Shown: positions 1 through 5,639, counted from the first letter of the stretch. The stretch: DNA of 5,639 nt from Methanobacterium sp. (GCA_003162115.1 PMMV01000039.1:1016-6654), one strand, 5' to 3'. Notes: generated by a model from the letters alone, not told the origin. Numbers and translations are program-made.

Positions 1-797
1 AAAACCATTAATTATATCCTGCAACAATTTTTGACTCTGATTAAGAACTTCTTCAGAATTTTTACGTTCAGTGATATCCCGGTTAGTTTCAACGACAATT
101 TTTTTACCTGAAGGATCTTTTATTAACTGTTGGCGGGTTTCTACAATGATTTTCTTGCCATCTTTTGTGGTATGAGTTATTTCACCTGTCCACATCTCTT
201 CTTTAGTTAGTATTTCCTGGAATTCATTAAATTCAATAGGGGACTGGGTTTCAAGCAACTCATGGCTTATGTGTCCAACAGCTTCACTATCAGTATAGCC
301 ATACAACCTTTCGGCTCCTTTATTCCATGATATTATCCCTTCATCATAATCCCACGAAAAAATAGCTTCATATGAAATATCTAATAATGCGGCCCTTTTT
401 TTTAACTCTTCCTCAGCTTTTTACTTTCTGTCGTATCTTTAACTATTGACAGATTTGTTAATTTATCAGTACAATCTATAAGGTTGCTGAAAATTTCACC
501 TTTGAATTTTGAACCATCTTTTTTTATAAAAGTAAGTTCAGCTTTCGCTTTACCTACACTTGAAAGCTCTTCTAAGAATACTGGCAGCTGTGGATCAAAG
601 TTATCAACAATACCTTCCCAGCTAAGTTCATATATTCCTTGTTCAGAATATCCGAACAATTCCACGGCAGCAGAATTAGCATAAAAAATAGCATCTTTAA
701 CTGTCTTATATGGATGTGTTAGTATTATAGCATTCAAACTTTTTTTAAAAATATTTTCATAATTTTTTAAAGCTTGATCTGAATCAAAATATGGCAT
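1..797 (-). pseudogene. Multi-PAS sensor protein (probable signal-transduction histidine kinase), frameshifted and cut by the window edge
   Basis: The reading starts at the ATG at 797, preceded by GGTGAT at 800-805. It runs leftward to an early stop at 402, but continues without any stop in the next frame from about 417 to the window edge. Adding one base to the T run at 418-422 joins the two parts into one protein of at least 266 residues. PAS 1 covers about residues 12-125, with IFYANSAAVELFGYSE and a closing IVKDTTESKKAEEEL. PAS 2 covers about 139-248, with ISWNKGAERLYGYTDSEAVG and the PAC-type ending ETNRDITERK. The segment after it, SEEVLNQSQKLLQDIING, is a typical linker into another PAS. 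No membrane segment is seen, so a cytoplasmic sensor is likely. PAS chains of this kind in methanogens usually end in a histidine kinase, but that part lies outside the window, so kinase activity is inferred. The single indel could be a sequencing error rather than a real lesion. Confidence 0.8.
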
Positions 798-864
798 ACA
801 TCACCATAAAAATTTCATAAATAAGAATTTTCTAAATTATTCTAATTTCAATCGATTTATAATT
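798..864 (-). promoter_or_regulatory. Promoter and RBS of the PAS gene
   Basis: On the minus strand a TATA-like AAATTATAAAT lies at 854-864, which predicts transcription starting near 830. A GGTGAT ribosome binding site at 800-805 sits only two bases before the ATG at 797, closer than usual. The placement is by motif and spacing only. Confidence 0.4.
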
Positions 865-913
865 TCCTATTACCATAAAATTTTTGGAGAAAATTTAAAA
901 AAGTTCCTCTTAG

Positions 914-929
914 GGTGAGCACTCTCACC
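914..929. repeat. GC-rich inverted repeat between the divergent PAS and antiporter genes
   Basis: GGTGAG at 914-919 and CTCACC at 924-929 form a perfect 6-bp inverted repeat with a CACT spacer. It stands out in a very AT-rich stretch. It lies about 45 bp upstream of the antiporter TATA box and about 50 bp upstream of the PAS TATA box, so it could be an operator for one or both promoters. No binding protein can be named from the sequence. Confidence 0.4.
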
Positions 930-959
930 ATAAAGTTTCTTCTATTTACATCATAACTA

Positions 960-1016
960 TTTTTATAGAGATATTTACAAAGTATCAGAAAAGATAAAAA
1001 TTTCACATGGTGGGAT
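960..1016 (+). promoter_or_regulatory. Promoter and RBS of the antiporter gene
   Basis: TTTTTATAG at 960-968 is a good archaeal TATA box, which would place the transcription start near 992. The ribosome binding site GGTGGGAT at 1009-1016 precedes the ATG at 1020; its GGTG core is 7 bases from the start. This supports 1020 as the genuine start of the antiporter. Confidence 0.5.
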
Positions 1017-1019
1017 CTG

Positions 1020-2216
1020 ATGGTTGAACTTCTTGTATTTTTTATCATACTTTTGGTTGTGGCGATTTTTCCTGTTTTAATTGATAAGCTGCCAATTAGT
1101 TTTCAGATGATATTTATTGTTGCAGGTATATTTGTAGGATGGTTGGTCACTGGATATGTTGATGTAACCCAGCCTCCATATTCTACACTAATTTTTTTGA
1201 TAGCAGAGATAGCTCTAGTTCTTTTCAGTGATGCTTCCCGTGTAGGTTTAAAACACTTCAGAATAATCTAAGTACAAGACTACTCACTATAGGTTTACCC
1301 ATTACTATCATTTTAGGAGTTATAATAGCGACTTTATTATTTCCTGGTATACCATGGTGGGTAGCAGGCATTATAGGTGCTGCTCTGGCACCCACTGATG
1401 CAGCATTAGGACAGATAGTAGTCCAAAATAAAAACGTAACAGAAAGGATACGGAGTACCATAGAAATTGAAAGTGGATTAAACGGTGGAGGTTCGGTTCC
1501 TTTCCTTCTTGTTTTTATTGCGATTGGTTTAGCAGCAGAAGCATTTAAACCTTCAGAATACTTTATCCAAGTTGCTATCCAGGAAATTGGTTTTGGAATA
1601 TTAGTGGGTCTAGGTGTTGGACTTGCTGGAGGTTGGTTGGTTTAAAAGCCTGGGATAAAGAATGGATCACACCAGAGTTCCAGAGAATAGCCTTTTTAGC
1701 TATGGCAATAATTACATTTTTGATAGCGGATCAATTAGGAGGAAGTGGATTTATAGCTGCCTTTATTGGCGGTTTAGTATTAAGATATATTGTTAAAACG
1801 CTGGTAAAATTCTGATAGATTTTTCCGCTACAGAAGGACAACTATTAAACTTGGGAGTGTTTTTCCTTTTAGGAATTGTAGTGCTTCCCTTACTCTTTAA
1901 TATAACATGGCAAATGCTCATCTACGTAATTTTAAGTTTAACAGTAATCCGAATGTTACTAGTAGTCATATCATTATTAGGTACTAAATTAGACTCGGAT
2001 TCAGTATTATTTATTGGTTGGTTTGGTTCCAGAGGTTTAGCATCTATAGTACTCGCCCTTTTAGCTTTAGATGAATTGAAAGTATTCCCCGGTGACAGCA
2101 CCTTCATTACAGTTGTTTTCGTCACTGTACTTTTAAGTGTGTTTGCCCATGGATTAACAGCATCTCCTTTATCTGACCTTTATGCTAGAAGAATAAGCAG
2201 AAGTAATCAAAAATAA
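1020..2216 (+). pseudogene. CPA1/NhaP-type cation:proton antiporter, broken by three -1 frameshifts
   Basis: Four reading-frame segments together make one multi-spanning membrane protein of about 399 residues, the usual size for a CPA1 Na+/H+ antiporter. It would exchange Na+ (or K+) for protons across the cytoplasmic membrane. The frame changes at 1250-1253 (AAAA), 1641-1643 (TTT) and 1795-1798 (AAAA); one added base at each restores an uninterrupted protein. Family landmarks are LFSDASRVGLKTL, the APTDAALG motif (Asp about residue 127), IESGLN followed by GGGSVPF, GGSGFIAAFIGGL, and a C-terminal FIGWFGSRGLASIVLALLAL. The family normally has Asn-Asp at the ESGLN motif; here the Asp codon reads GGT (1484-1486, about residue 156), so the ion-binding acid is Gly. 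The start is supported by the RBS at 1009-1016. No other internal stop occurs, so decay, if real, is recent. Homopolymer sequencing error is the main alternative. Family assignment is firm; activity is doubtful as written. Confidence 0.85.
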
Positions 2217-2228
2217 GAAATAATTTTG

Positions 2229-2248
2229 TAAATCTATTCTTAGATTTA
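2229..2248 (+). terminator. Hairpin just downstream of the antiporter
   Basis: TAAATCTA at 2229-2236 and TAGATTTA at 2241-2248 are perfect 8-bp arms around a TTCT loop, 12 bases after the antiporter stop. The stem is AT-rich and lacks a long T run after it, so it may be a weak terminator or an mRNA 3'-end structure. Confidence 0.45.
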
Positions 2249-2344
2249 TCATATCTACTCTAAAAAATGAATAAAAGATGTGTTGCTGCATAGCTGCCCT
2301 ATATTCCTATTTCATGAAAATTTTTCATATGTACATAAAAATAA

Positions 2345-2398
2345 ATATAAAAAGTAATATATTATTTTTTGAAATATTATTTAATCTGTCGAGGAGAT
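2345..2398 (+). promoter_or_regulatory. Promoter and RBS of the B-box/zinc-ribbon gene
   Basis: ATATAAAA at 2345-2352 is a TATA box whose predicted start site, near 2375, gives a leader of about 28 bases. GAGGAGAT at 2391-2398 is a strong ribosome binding site 4 bases before the ATG at 2403, and it fixes that start. The gene therefore has its own promoter and is not simply read through from the antiporter. Confidence 0.5.
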
Positions 2399-2402
2399 TT
2401 AA

Positions 2403-2855
2403 ATGCAATGCAAACGACATCCATATAGAATGGCTGTCGCAGAATGTATGGGATGTCATAAAGGCCTTTGTGATGAATGCCGCAAACTTTATCTTGGTAA
2501 AAGTATTTGTAACGAATGTTTGATTGATCTTAAAAAAAAGGACGTCCCCTACACCGTTGATGATGAAGTATCTCTAGTGGGAAATGAGTTTTCTAAGCTT
2601 CACGAAGATCTTAATAACTTTGTTAAAGAACAGAAAATAGACAAAGAAATGAGTAAAGTTAAAAATGGAGCCACTGGATTAGTAGATGGTATTCAATCCA
2701 AATTTAAAAAAGTTAAATTAGGATCTAAAGATTATGGATATTTAGTTTGTGAAGATTGTTTAGGTTATTATAAATTAGAAAAAGGAGAAAATCCTGAAGA
2801 TTTTGAGTCTTGTAGATGTGGTGGAACTTTAAAATTTACTAAAAAACTGCGATAA
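2403..2855 (+). CDS. B-box-type zinc finger protein with C-terminal zinc ribbon
   Basis: This 150-residue intact protein has two apparent metal-binding modules. The N-terminal one has C3, H6, C15, C18, C23, C26, C36 and C39, the spacing of a B-box/RING-like zinc finger (CKRHP, CMGCHKGLCDEC, ICNEC). The middle (about 50-110) is charged, probably helical, and rich in Lys and Glu. The C-terminal module has C116-x2-C119 and C137-x-C139 in YLVCEDCLGYYKLEKGE and CRCGGTLKF, a short zinc ribbon that I recall from other methanogen proteins. There is no signal peptide or membrane segment, so it is probably cytoplasmic. Its role is unknown; such zinc modules usually bind protein or nucleic acid. The strong RBS at 2391-2398 supports the start. 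Its Cys clusters and clean frame contrast with the broken genes on either side. Confidence 0.9.
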   Translation: MQCKRHPYRMAVAECMGCHKGLCDECRKLYLGKSICNECLIDLKKKDVPYTVDDEVSLVGNEFSKLHEDLNNFVKEQKIDKEMSKVKNGATGLVDGIQSKFKKVKLGSKDYGYLVCEDCLGYYKLEKGENPEDFESCRCGGTLKFTKKLR

Positions 2856-2900
2856 AATATAATTGAATTTATAAACTACACTTATTTTCTGATTATCTAA

Positions 2901-3275
2901 CTATCTGAGTATTATAAAAAATAAAATAAGATTGCTGTTTTTTAGCAAGTTCAGGGAAATCCTAGGTATTTTGTTGATGAGAGTATCATCCTTAAATTCT
3001 GCTTCGGCCGCCACCATTACAGATAAGTTGTCTCTTCTGTTTCTAATGTGATACTACTAATACCTATGCTATGTGCTGCGTAACGTATCATACCGGGATT
3101 ATCATTTTTATCCAATTGAAATAACTTTAGGTGTTGTAGTATGTGTTGCAGCCAGATTTTGTACAGTTTGATTGTTTGTTGCGGCTGAAACATTGCCAAT
3201 TCCATATGAGAAGATAATCAACAAAAATGTAAAAACCAGTACAAATATTATCAGATTATTTTTACCAGATTTCAT
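2901..3275 (-). pseudogene. Remnant of a secreted AstE/AspA-like (M14-type) zinc deacylase or peptidase
   Basis: From the ATG at 3275 the frame encodes a clear signal peptide (hydrophobic IIFVLVFTFLLIIF, then NVSAA as a likely cleavage site) and a Thr/Asn-rich start of the mature chain. It stops after 55 residues at 3108. The downstream DNA keeps coding character in the next frame over about 3112-3020: DNPGMIRYAAHSIGIS, then SITLETEETT. It returns to the original frame for VMVAAEAEFKDD (about 3020-2985), with a stop at 2901. The piece PGMIRYA..GI.SITLE resembles the C-terminal part of succinylglutamate desuccinylase/aspartoacylase-like proteins, where the Glu is the catalytic acid. The zinc-binding middle, usually more than 100 residues, is missing. 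I infer internal deletion plus two frame changes. The family call comes from memory of the motif and is moderate. As written, only a 55-residue secreted peptide could be made. Confidence 0.55.
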
Positions 3276-3402
3276 TTGATTATCTACAGAAAAATTATTT
3301 TTAGTAATTATTTCAATCCTTCTTATGTGCTATTCGTAAAACCTTTTGTTGATTATTATTATGTAATTGATATGTATTAAAATTAGACTGTAATTAATAT
3401 TC

Positions 3403-3424
3403 ATTTAAAAATAAAAATATTAAA
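3403..3424 (-). terminator. Oligo-T termination region after the PepSY gene
   Basis: Read on the minus strand, the sequence 12 bases past the PepSY stop is TTTAATATTTTTATTTTTAA. T-rich tracts of this kind end transcripts in archaea. It would close the transglutaminase-PepSY unit. The remaining bases to 3276 are AT-rich and show no gene. Confidence 0.4.
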
Positions 3425-3436
3425 GGAGGAGAGTTC

Positions 3437-3835
3437 TTAAGGTGCTCCACCTGCTCCACCTAAGTTCTTTCCAGTTTTGGCATCGATATCAATTTCTCCA
3501 ACTGCTGTACCATTGGTGATCACTGGTACTATATAAATCAGGGTACCGTCTTGATTCTGTAATTTTGGTGTACCTGCTGTAGCTCCTGACACTTCAATGT
3601 AAGTTTTTGCTATTTTCTGGGCTTCTGCTGGTGATATGTTGGTTGATTGAGTGTTTTCGGTGTTTGTTGTTGTGTTTTTTACAGTTACAGCAACTTTTCC
3701 TGAACTGGTGGAAGTTGTAGGATTATTAGATGTACTTATGGAATTTTTAGTGTTTGAGTTACTACTATTAAAAGCGAAAGCTATCCCCAAAATAGCCACT
3801 ATTACTACGATAGTTACAACTAATTTTTTCATCAT
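3437..3835 (-). CDS. Small membrane-anchored or secreted PepSY-domain protein
   Basis: This is a 132-residue protein. Residues 1-22 ([10 protein letters not shown] then [12 protein letters not shown]) form a signal peptide or N-terminal anchor. Residues 23-66 are a low-complexity Ser/Thr/Asn linker with many N-x-S/T sites, typical of extracellular methanogen proteins. Residues 67-126 match a PepSY domain: [14 protein letters not shown] as the helix, then the strands [22 protein letters not shown] and AKTGK. The end is Gly-rich (GGAGGAP), encoded by two tandem GGTGGAGCA units. PepSY domains are known as propeptide or inhibitor modules of secreted peptidases and as wall-associated modules. The start lies 25 bp after the stop of the transglutaminase-like gene, so the two are probably co-transcribed. 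The RBS AGGTGAT at 3841-3847 is 5 bases from the first ATG and 8 from the second ATG at 3832; either could be used. The actual function is not known. Confidence 0.85.
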   Translation of the reverse strand: MMKKLVVTIVVIVAILGIAFAFNSSNSNTKNSISTSNNPTTSTSSGKVAVTVKNTTTNTENTQSTNISPAEAQKIAKTYIEVSGATAGTPKLQNQDGTLIYIVPVITNGTAVGEIDIDAKTGKNLGGAGGAP

Positions 3836-3840
3836 TTTTT

Positions 3841-3847
3841 ATCACCT
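3841..3847 (-). promoter_or_regulatory. RBS of the PepSY gene, inside the two-gene unit
   Basis: AGGTGAT on the minus strand lies within the 25-bp gap between the transglutaminase-like stop and the PepSY start. No TATA box fits in this gap, which supports translation of PepSY from the same transcript. Confidence 0.6.
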
Positions 3848-3860
3848 TTTTTTCCTGTTT

Positions 3861-4769
3861 TTAGAATGGTAGGGTGTTGTATATGCCTTCTAGTTTGTAT
3901 GTAGCGGTGTTCCAGTTTTTTATAACTCCAAATGAGTTACTAAAACTAATTGCATCTGCAGTGTACCATTTACTGTTTACGTACAGTTGAGCCCATACAT
4001 GATCATACCAGTTTCCGCTATTAAAATGGCAATATCCATGGACGTACCTAGCTCTTATTCCATCATCTCTAGCAAGAGCAACCAGTAGATTTGCTGTGTC
4101 ACAGCAGTTTCCTGTCATATGTTTTAAAGTTCCAGCAGCTCCATATTTAGTACCGTAATAGAATGAATATCCTAATTTGTCTCTGACCCAATTAAATATT
4201 CTCACAGCAGTCATATATCGTGATGTGGAACCAGCTGCAAGAGATTTTGCCAGTGCAGCCACTGAACTTGTATTTGGGTGTGAAACTGAATATACTGTTG
4301 TTGTTTTTATTGTTAGTCCCTGTGTAGCTATATTCTTCTTAAATGTGGCTATTGGGATTTTCCTGGTTCCAAAACTTACATAACTAGGATATCTACCATA
4401 TTTCGCATAGAACGCTTGAACCCGGCAAATACCATCATCTAGCTGAGCAATTGTTAAACCATTAACTACAACTGGAGTTTTTACTACAGCAGATCCTCCT
4501 GCTGCAGTCGTATTATTTGAATTGGTTTGGTTGGTTGAAACTGATACACTTTTGATATCAGTATCTGTATTTGGATTGCTGTTAACATCACTAGCAGAGG
4601 CATTAGTCATTACAACAGATGTACTAACATTTGTTTGATTGACTGCTGCAGCACTACTAGTACTTGCATTCAAAACCAATGCTAAACTGAAAAATAGTAG
4701 CACTGATAAAAACAATTTTTTATAAATTATACCGCCCTCCAAGTGGTATACATCAAATAAAATAATCAT
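3861..4769 (-). CDS. Secreted transglutaminase-like protein with pseudomurein-binding-type repeat (possible pseudomurein endopeptidase)
   Basis: The frame is 302 residues from the ATG at 4769. Domains in order: signal peptide (about 17-42, KKLFLSVLLFFSLALVLNA); Ser/Thr/Asn-rich stalk (43-97); a pseudomurein-binding-type repeat (about 103-148, NGLTIAQLDDGICRVQAFY then KYGRYPSYVSFG); and a transglutaminase-fold domain (about 183-302). The expected triad is present: Cys222 in TGNCCDTANLL, His257 in WYDHVWAQLYV, and Asp272 in WYTADAIS. IRARYVHGY is the usual strand after the Cys helix. The same layout, wall-binding repeats plus a Cys-His-Asp domain, is known in pseudomurein endoisopeptidases (family C71), so cutting or remodelling of wall peptides outside the cell is plausible but not shown. 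Cys223 next to Cys222 is an oddity. The ATG at 4769 lies inside an inverted repeat and upstream of a strong RBS at 4731-4740. The true start may therefore be ATA (4730) or ATT (4727), which would begin just before the signal peptide. It is first in a unit with the PepSY gene. Confidence 0.88.
   Translation of the reverse strand: MIILFDVYHLEGGIIYKKLFLSVLLFFSLALVLNASTSSAAAVNQTNVSTSVVMTNASASDVNSNPNTDTDIKSVSVSTNQTNSNNTTAAGGSAVVKTPVVVNGLTIAQLDDGICRVQAFYAKYGRYPSYVSFGTRKIPIATFKKNIATQGLTIKTTTVYSVSHPNTSSVAALAKSLAAGSTSRYMTAVRIFNWVRDKLGYSFYYGTKYGAAGTLKHMTGNCCDTANLLVALARDDGIRARYVHGYCHFNSGNWYDHVWAQLYVNSKWYTADAISFSNSFGVIKNWNTATYKLEGIYNTLPF
4731..4740 (-). promoter_or_regulatory. Strong RBS internal to the annotated transglutaminase-like frame
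   Basis: GGAGGGCGGT on the minus strand is the best ribosome binding site near this gene, yet it lies 29 bases downstream of the only ATG. The codons at proper spacing after it are ATA (4730-4728) and ATT (4727-4725), followed by TAT AAA AAA and the signal peptide. This argues for a non-standard start codon or a base error in an original ATG. Confidence 0.6.
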
Positions 4770-4777
4770 TTGATGTA
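4749..4777. repeat. Perfect inverted repeat in the leader of the transglutaminase-PepSY unit
   Basis: TACATCAAAT at 4749-4758 and ATTTGATGTA at 4768-4777 are perfect 10-bp arms with a 9-bp spacer. The repeat lies just downstream of the predicted transcription start (near 4787) and upstream of the RBS, a place where a repressor could block transcription. It could also form an RNA hairpin in the leader. Confidence 0.65.
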
Positions 4778-4808
4778 CTAAACCTATGAATAAATCACAT
4801 TATTATCC

Positions 4809-4818
4809 CTTATAAATT
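4809..4818 (-). promoter_or_regulatory. TATA box of the transglutaminase-PepSY unit
   Basis: The minus-strand sequence AATTTATAAG with a purine-rich CGAAG just upstream fits an archaeal BRE/TATA pair. The start would fall near 4787, giving a leader of about 55-60 bases that holds the inverted repeat and the RBS. Confidence 0.45.
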
Positions 4819-4834
4819 CTTCGATTTAATTCCC

Positions 4835-4864
4835 AAAAAAAGGCCTCTATAGAGCTATTTTTTT
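4835..4864. terminator. Palindrome flanked by A and T runs, possible terminator
   Basis: CTCTATAGAG (4845-4854) is a perfect palindrome with an A run at 4835-4841 and a T run at 4858-4864. It could act as a terminator for plus-strand transcripts, or mark the upstream edge of the leftward promoter. The stem is short, so this is weak. Confidence 0.3.
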
Positions 4865-5639
4865 AATTTAAGACCAGTTAAAAGCTTATTGAAATAAGTC
4901 TATTATGGATAAGCCTGCTCTGTTGCTATTTTTAACAAATAAAGTTATTAGAAACACTATATCATCATAGTTGATGTATTCTTTCATTTTACAGATTACT
5001 AATAAACTTCAAAATCATACAAACTCATAATTAAGGGCTTTATACATAAAAAAAAGGCATAAATTCTGTTAATTGAAATAAAAAAACATTAGATCAAATT
5101 GGGTATTGAGTAGGGCTTAATTTGGGAATAAATATTTTAATAGCTAACTTTAAATATTATATTATATTAGTTGAATATTTTTATAAATTCAATATTAGTG
5201 TAAAAGTTTGAAGTTAAAATAAGTTCTATTCGATGACAATGTATTTTAGATATTAATTAAAATAAAATTGGTAAAAATAGAATATTAAGTACTTTTTTTA
5301 TAAACGGAGGCGAGCAGGGATATTTCCTTTTCACAAAAAGAATAGAGCGATATACCTTTTTGATAATAATATAAATGCAAATAAAAATTCCCTGCTCTGT
5401 ATTAATAGTTATCAGAAGTTATATATAAAATTTATCATATTTAATAATGAACTATTTTTTATGATATACAAAAAATTCAGATTTTTTGGGATATTAAAAT
5501 AGGATTTCAGGGGATAATTTGTTCAGGACACATTTCGTGCAGAATGCTATGAAATATAGCTATTAACGTAGTTATTTGAATTTACATCTATTTGTCAATG
5601 ATCCAAATTCATCTAAAACAATCCCTGATGGAATTGTGG
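4865..5639. other. AT-rich stretch without a recognisable gene
   Basis: About 775 bp with no frame that has a start codon, a ribosome binding site and a plausible protein. It consists mostly of AT-rich sequence with A and T runs. It holds a 10-base motif, CCTGCTCTGT, at 4914-4923 that recurs at 5391-5400, and the nested inverted repeat at 5312-5397. The last 65 bases are open on both strands (see the rejected items), so a gene may begin or end just past the edge. Confidence 0.6.
5312..5397. repeat. Nested inverted-repeat structure, candidate small RNA or small repeat element
   Basis: GAGCAGGGA (5312-5320) pairs perfectly with TCCCTGCTC (5389-5397). Inside it CAAAAAG (5334-5340) pairs perfectly with CTTTTTG (5356-5362). 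The two helices are compatible, giving an 86-base closed structure. Six of nine outer bases are G or C in a very AT-rich stretch. On the minus strand a TATA-like TTTTATATATAAC at 5418-5430 predicts a start near 5398, right at the helix. On the plus strand TTTTTATAAAC lies at 5294-5304. It lacks the conserved T-loop of a tRNA and matches no RNA class I recognise. Confidence 0.45.

Noticed and set aside
2278..2523. Plus-strand frame of 81 residues beginning MCCCIAALYS
   Set aside because: It overlaps the B-box gene in another frame, has no RBS, and spans that gene's promoter; its protein is of low, AT-driven composition.
2932..2948. TTGCT/AGCAA inverted repeat around a T run between the converging genes
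   Set aside because: The 5-bp stem is too short to claim as a terminator, and it lies inside the broken secreted-protein gene.
3421..3433. Plus-strand AAAGGAGGAGAG resembling a strong RBS
   Set aside because: No start codon or frame follows it; it is the complement of sequence just past the PepSY stop.
3651..3872. Plus-strand frame of 73 residues, very hydrophobic
   Set aside because: It is the complement of the Ser/Thr/Asn-rich linker and signal peptide of the PepSY gene, which yields hydrophobic antisense frames.
5312..5397. Possible tRNA of 86 bases with a 9-bp end helix
   Set aside because: There is no T-loop consensus, no D-arm and no anticodon stem; the acceptor helix length is wrong.
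5306..5480. GGAGG at 5306-5310 after a TATA-like box, followed by about 55 open codons
   Set aside because: No ATG, GTG or TTG lies at proper spacing after the GGAGG and the encoded residues are simply AT-rich.
5576..5639. Open frames at the right edge: plus strand from TTG at 5576 (reads HLFVNDPNSSKTIPDGIV) and minus strand ending at 5572 (reads TIPSGIVLDEFGSLT)
   Set aside because: Both are about 21 codons and overlap; neither has an RBS or a recognisable motif, so a real gene end cannot be told from chance.
1..5639. CRISPR array, insertion sequence or ribosomal RNA
   Set aside because: No regularly spaced repeats, transposase motifs or rRNA signatures were seen on either strand.

Overview
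The window looks like chromosomal DNA of a methanogenic archaeon close to Methanobacterium (order Methanobacteriales). The reasons are a strongly AT-rich base composition, archaeal TATA-box promoters with GGTG/GGAGG-type ribosome binding sites, a secreted transglutaminase-fold protein carrying what reads as a pseudomurein-binding repeat, a multi-PAS sensor, and a small B-box/zinc-ribbon protein. The assignment rests on recognising families by eye; no search was run.

Left part (1-2216): a sensor protein with at least two PAS domains reads leftward and runs off the window edge. A CPA1-type cation:proton antiporter reads rightward. They diverge from a 222-bp intergenic region with a promoter on each strand and a GC-rich inverted repeat. 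Both genes are frameshifted: one single-base loss in the PAS gene and three in the antiporter, all in short A/T runs and all in the same direction. The reconstructed antiporter has no other stop, but the ion-binding Asp of its Asn-Asp motif reads as Gly. Either these are young pseudogenes or the assembly under-calls homopolymers.

Middle (2217-3436): an intact 150-residue B-box/zinc-ribbon protein with its own promoter reads rightward. It converges on a leftward, broken gene for a secreted protein. That gene keeps a clear signal peptide and a C-terminal piece resembling the end of the AstE/AspA-like (M14-type) zinc deacylase fold, but the catalytic middle is absent.

Right-centre (3437-4830): a leftward two-gene unit. 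The first gene encodes an exported protein with a Ser/Thr/Asn-rich stalk, a pseudomurein-binding-type repeat and a transglutaminase-like Cys-His-Asp domain, probably acting on the pseudomurein wall. It is followed after 25 bp by a small membrane-anchored PepSY protein, possibly its partner or inhibitor. The leader of the unit has a perfect 10-bp inverted repeat, and its strong ribosome binding site lies downstream of the only ATG, so the true start may be a non-standard codon.

Right end (about 4830-5639): roughly 800 bp with no convincing gene. It contains an 86-nt nested inverted-repeat structure (5312-5397) with promoter-like TATA boxes on both sides, which may be a small structured RNA or a small repeat element.
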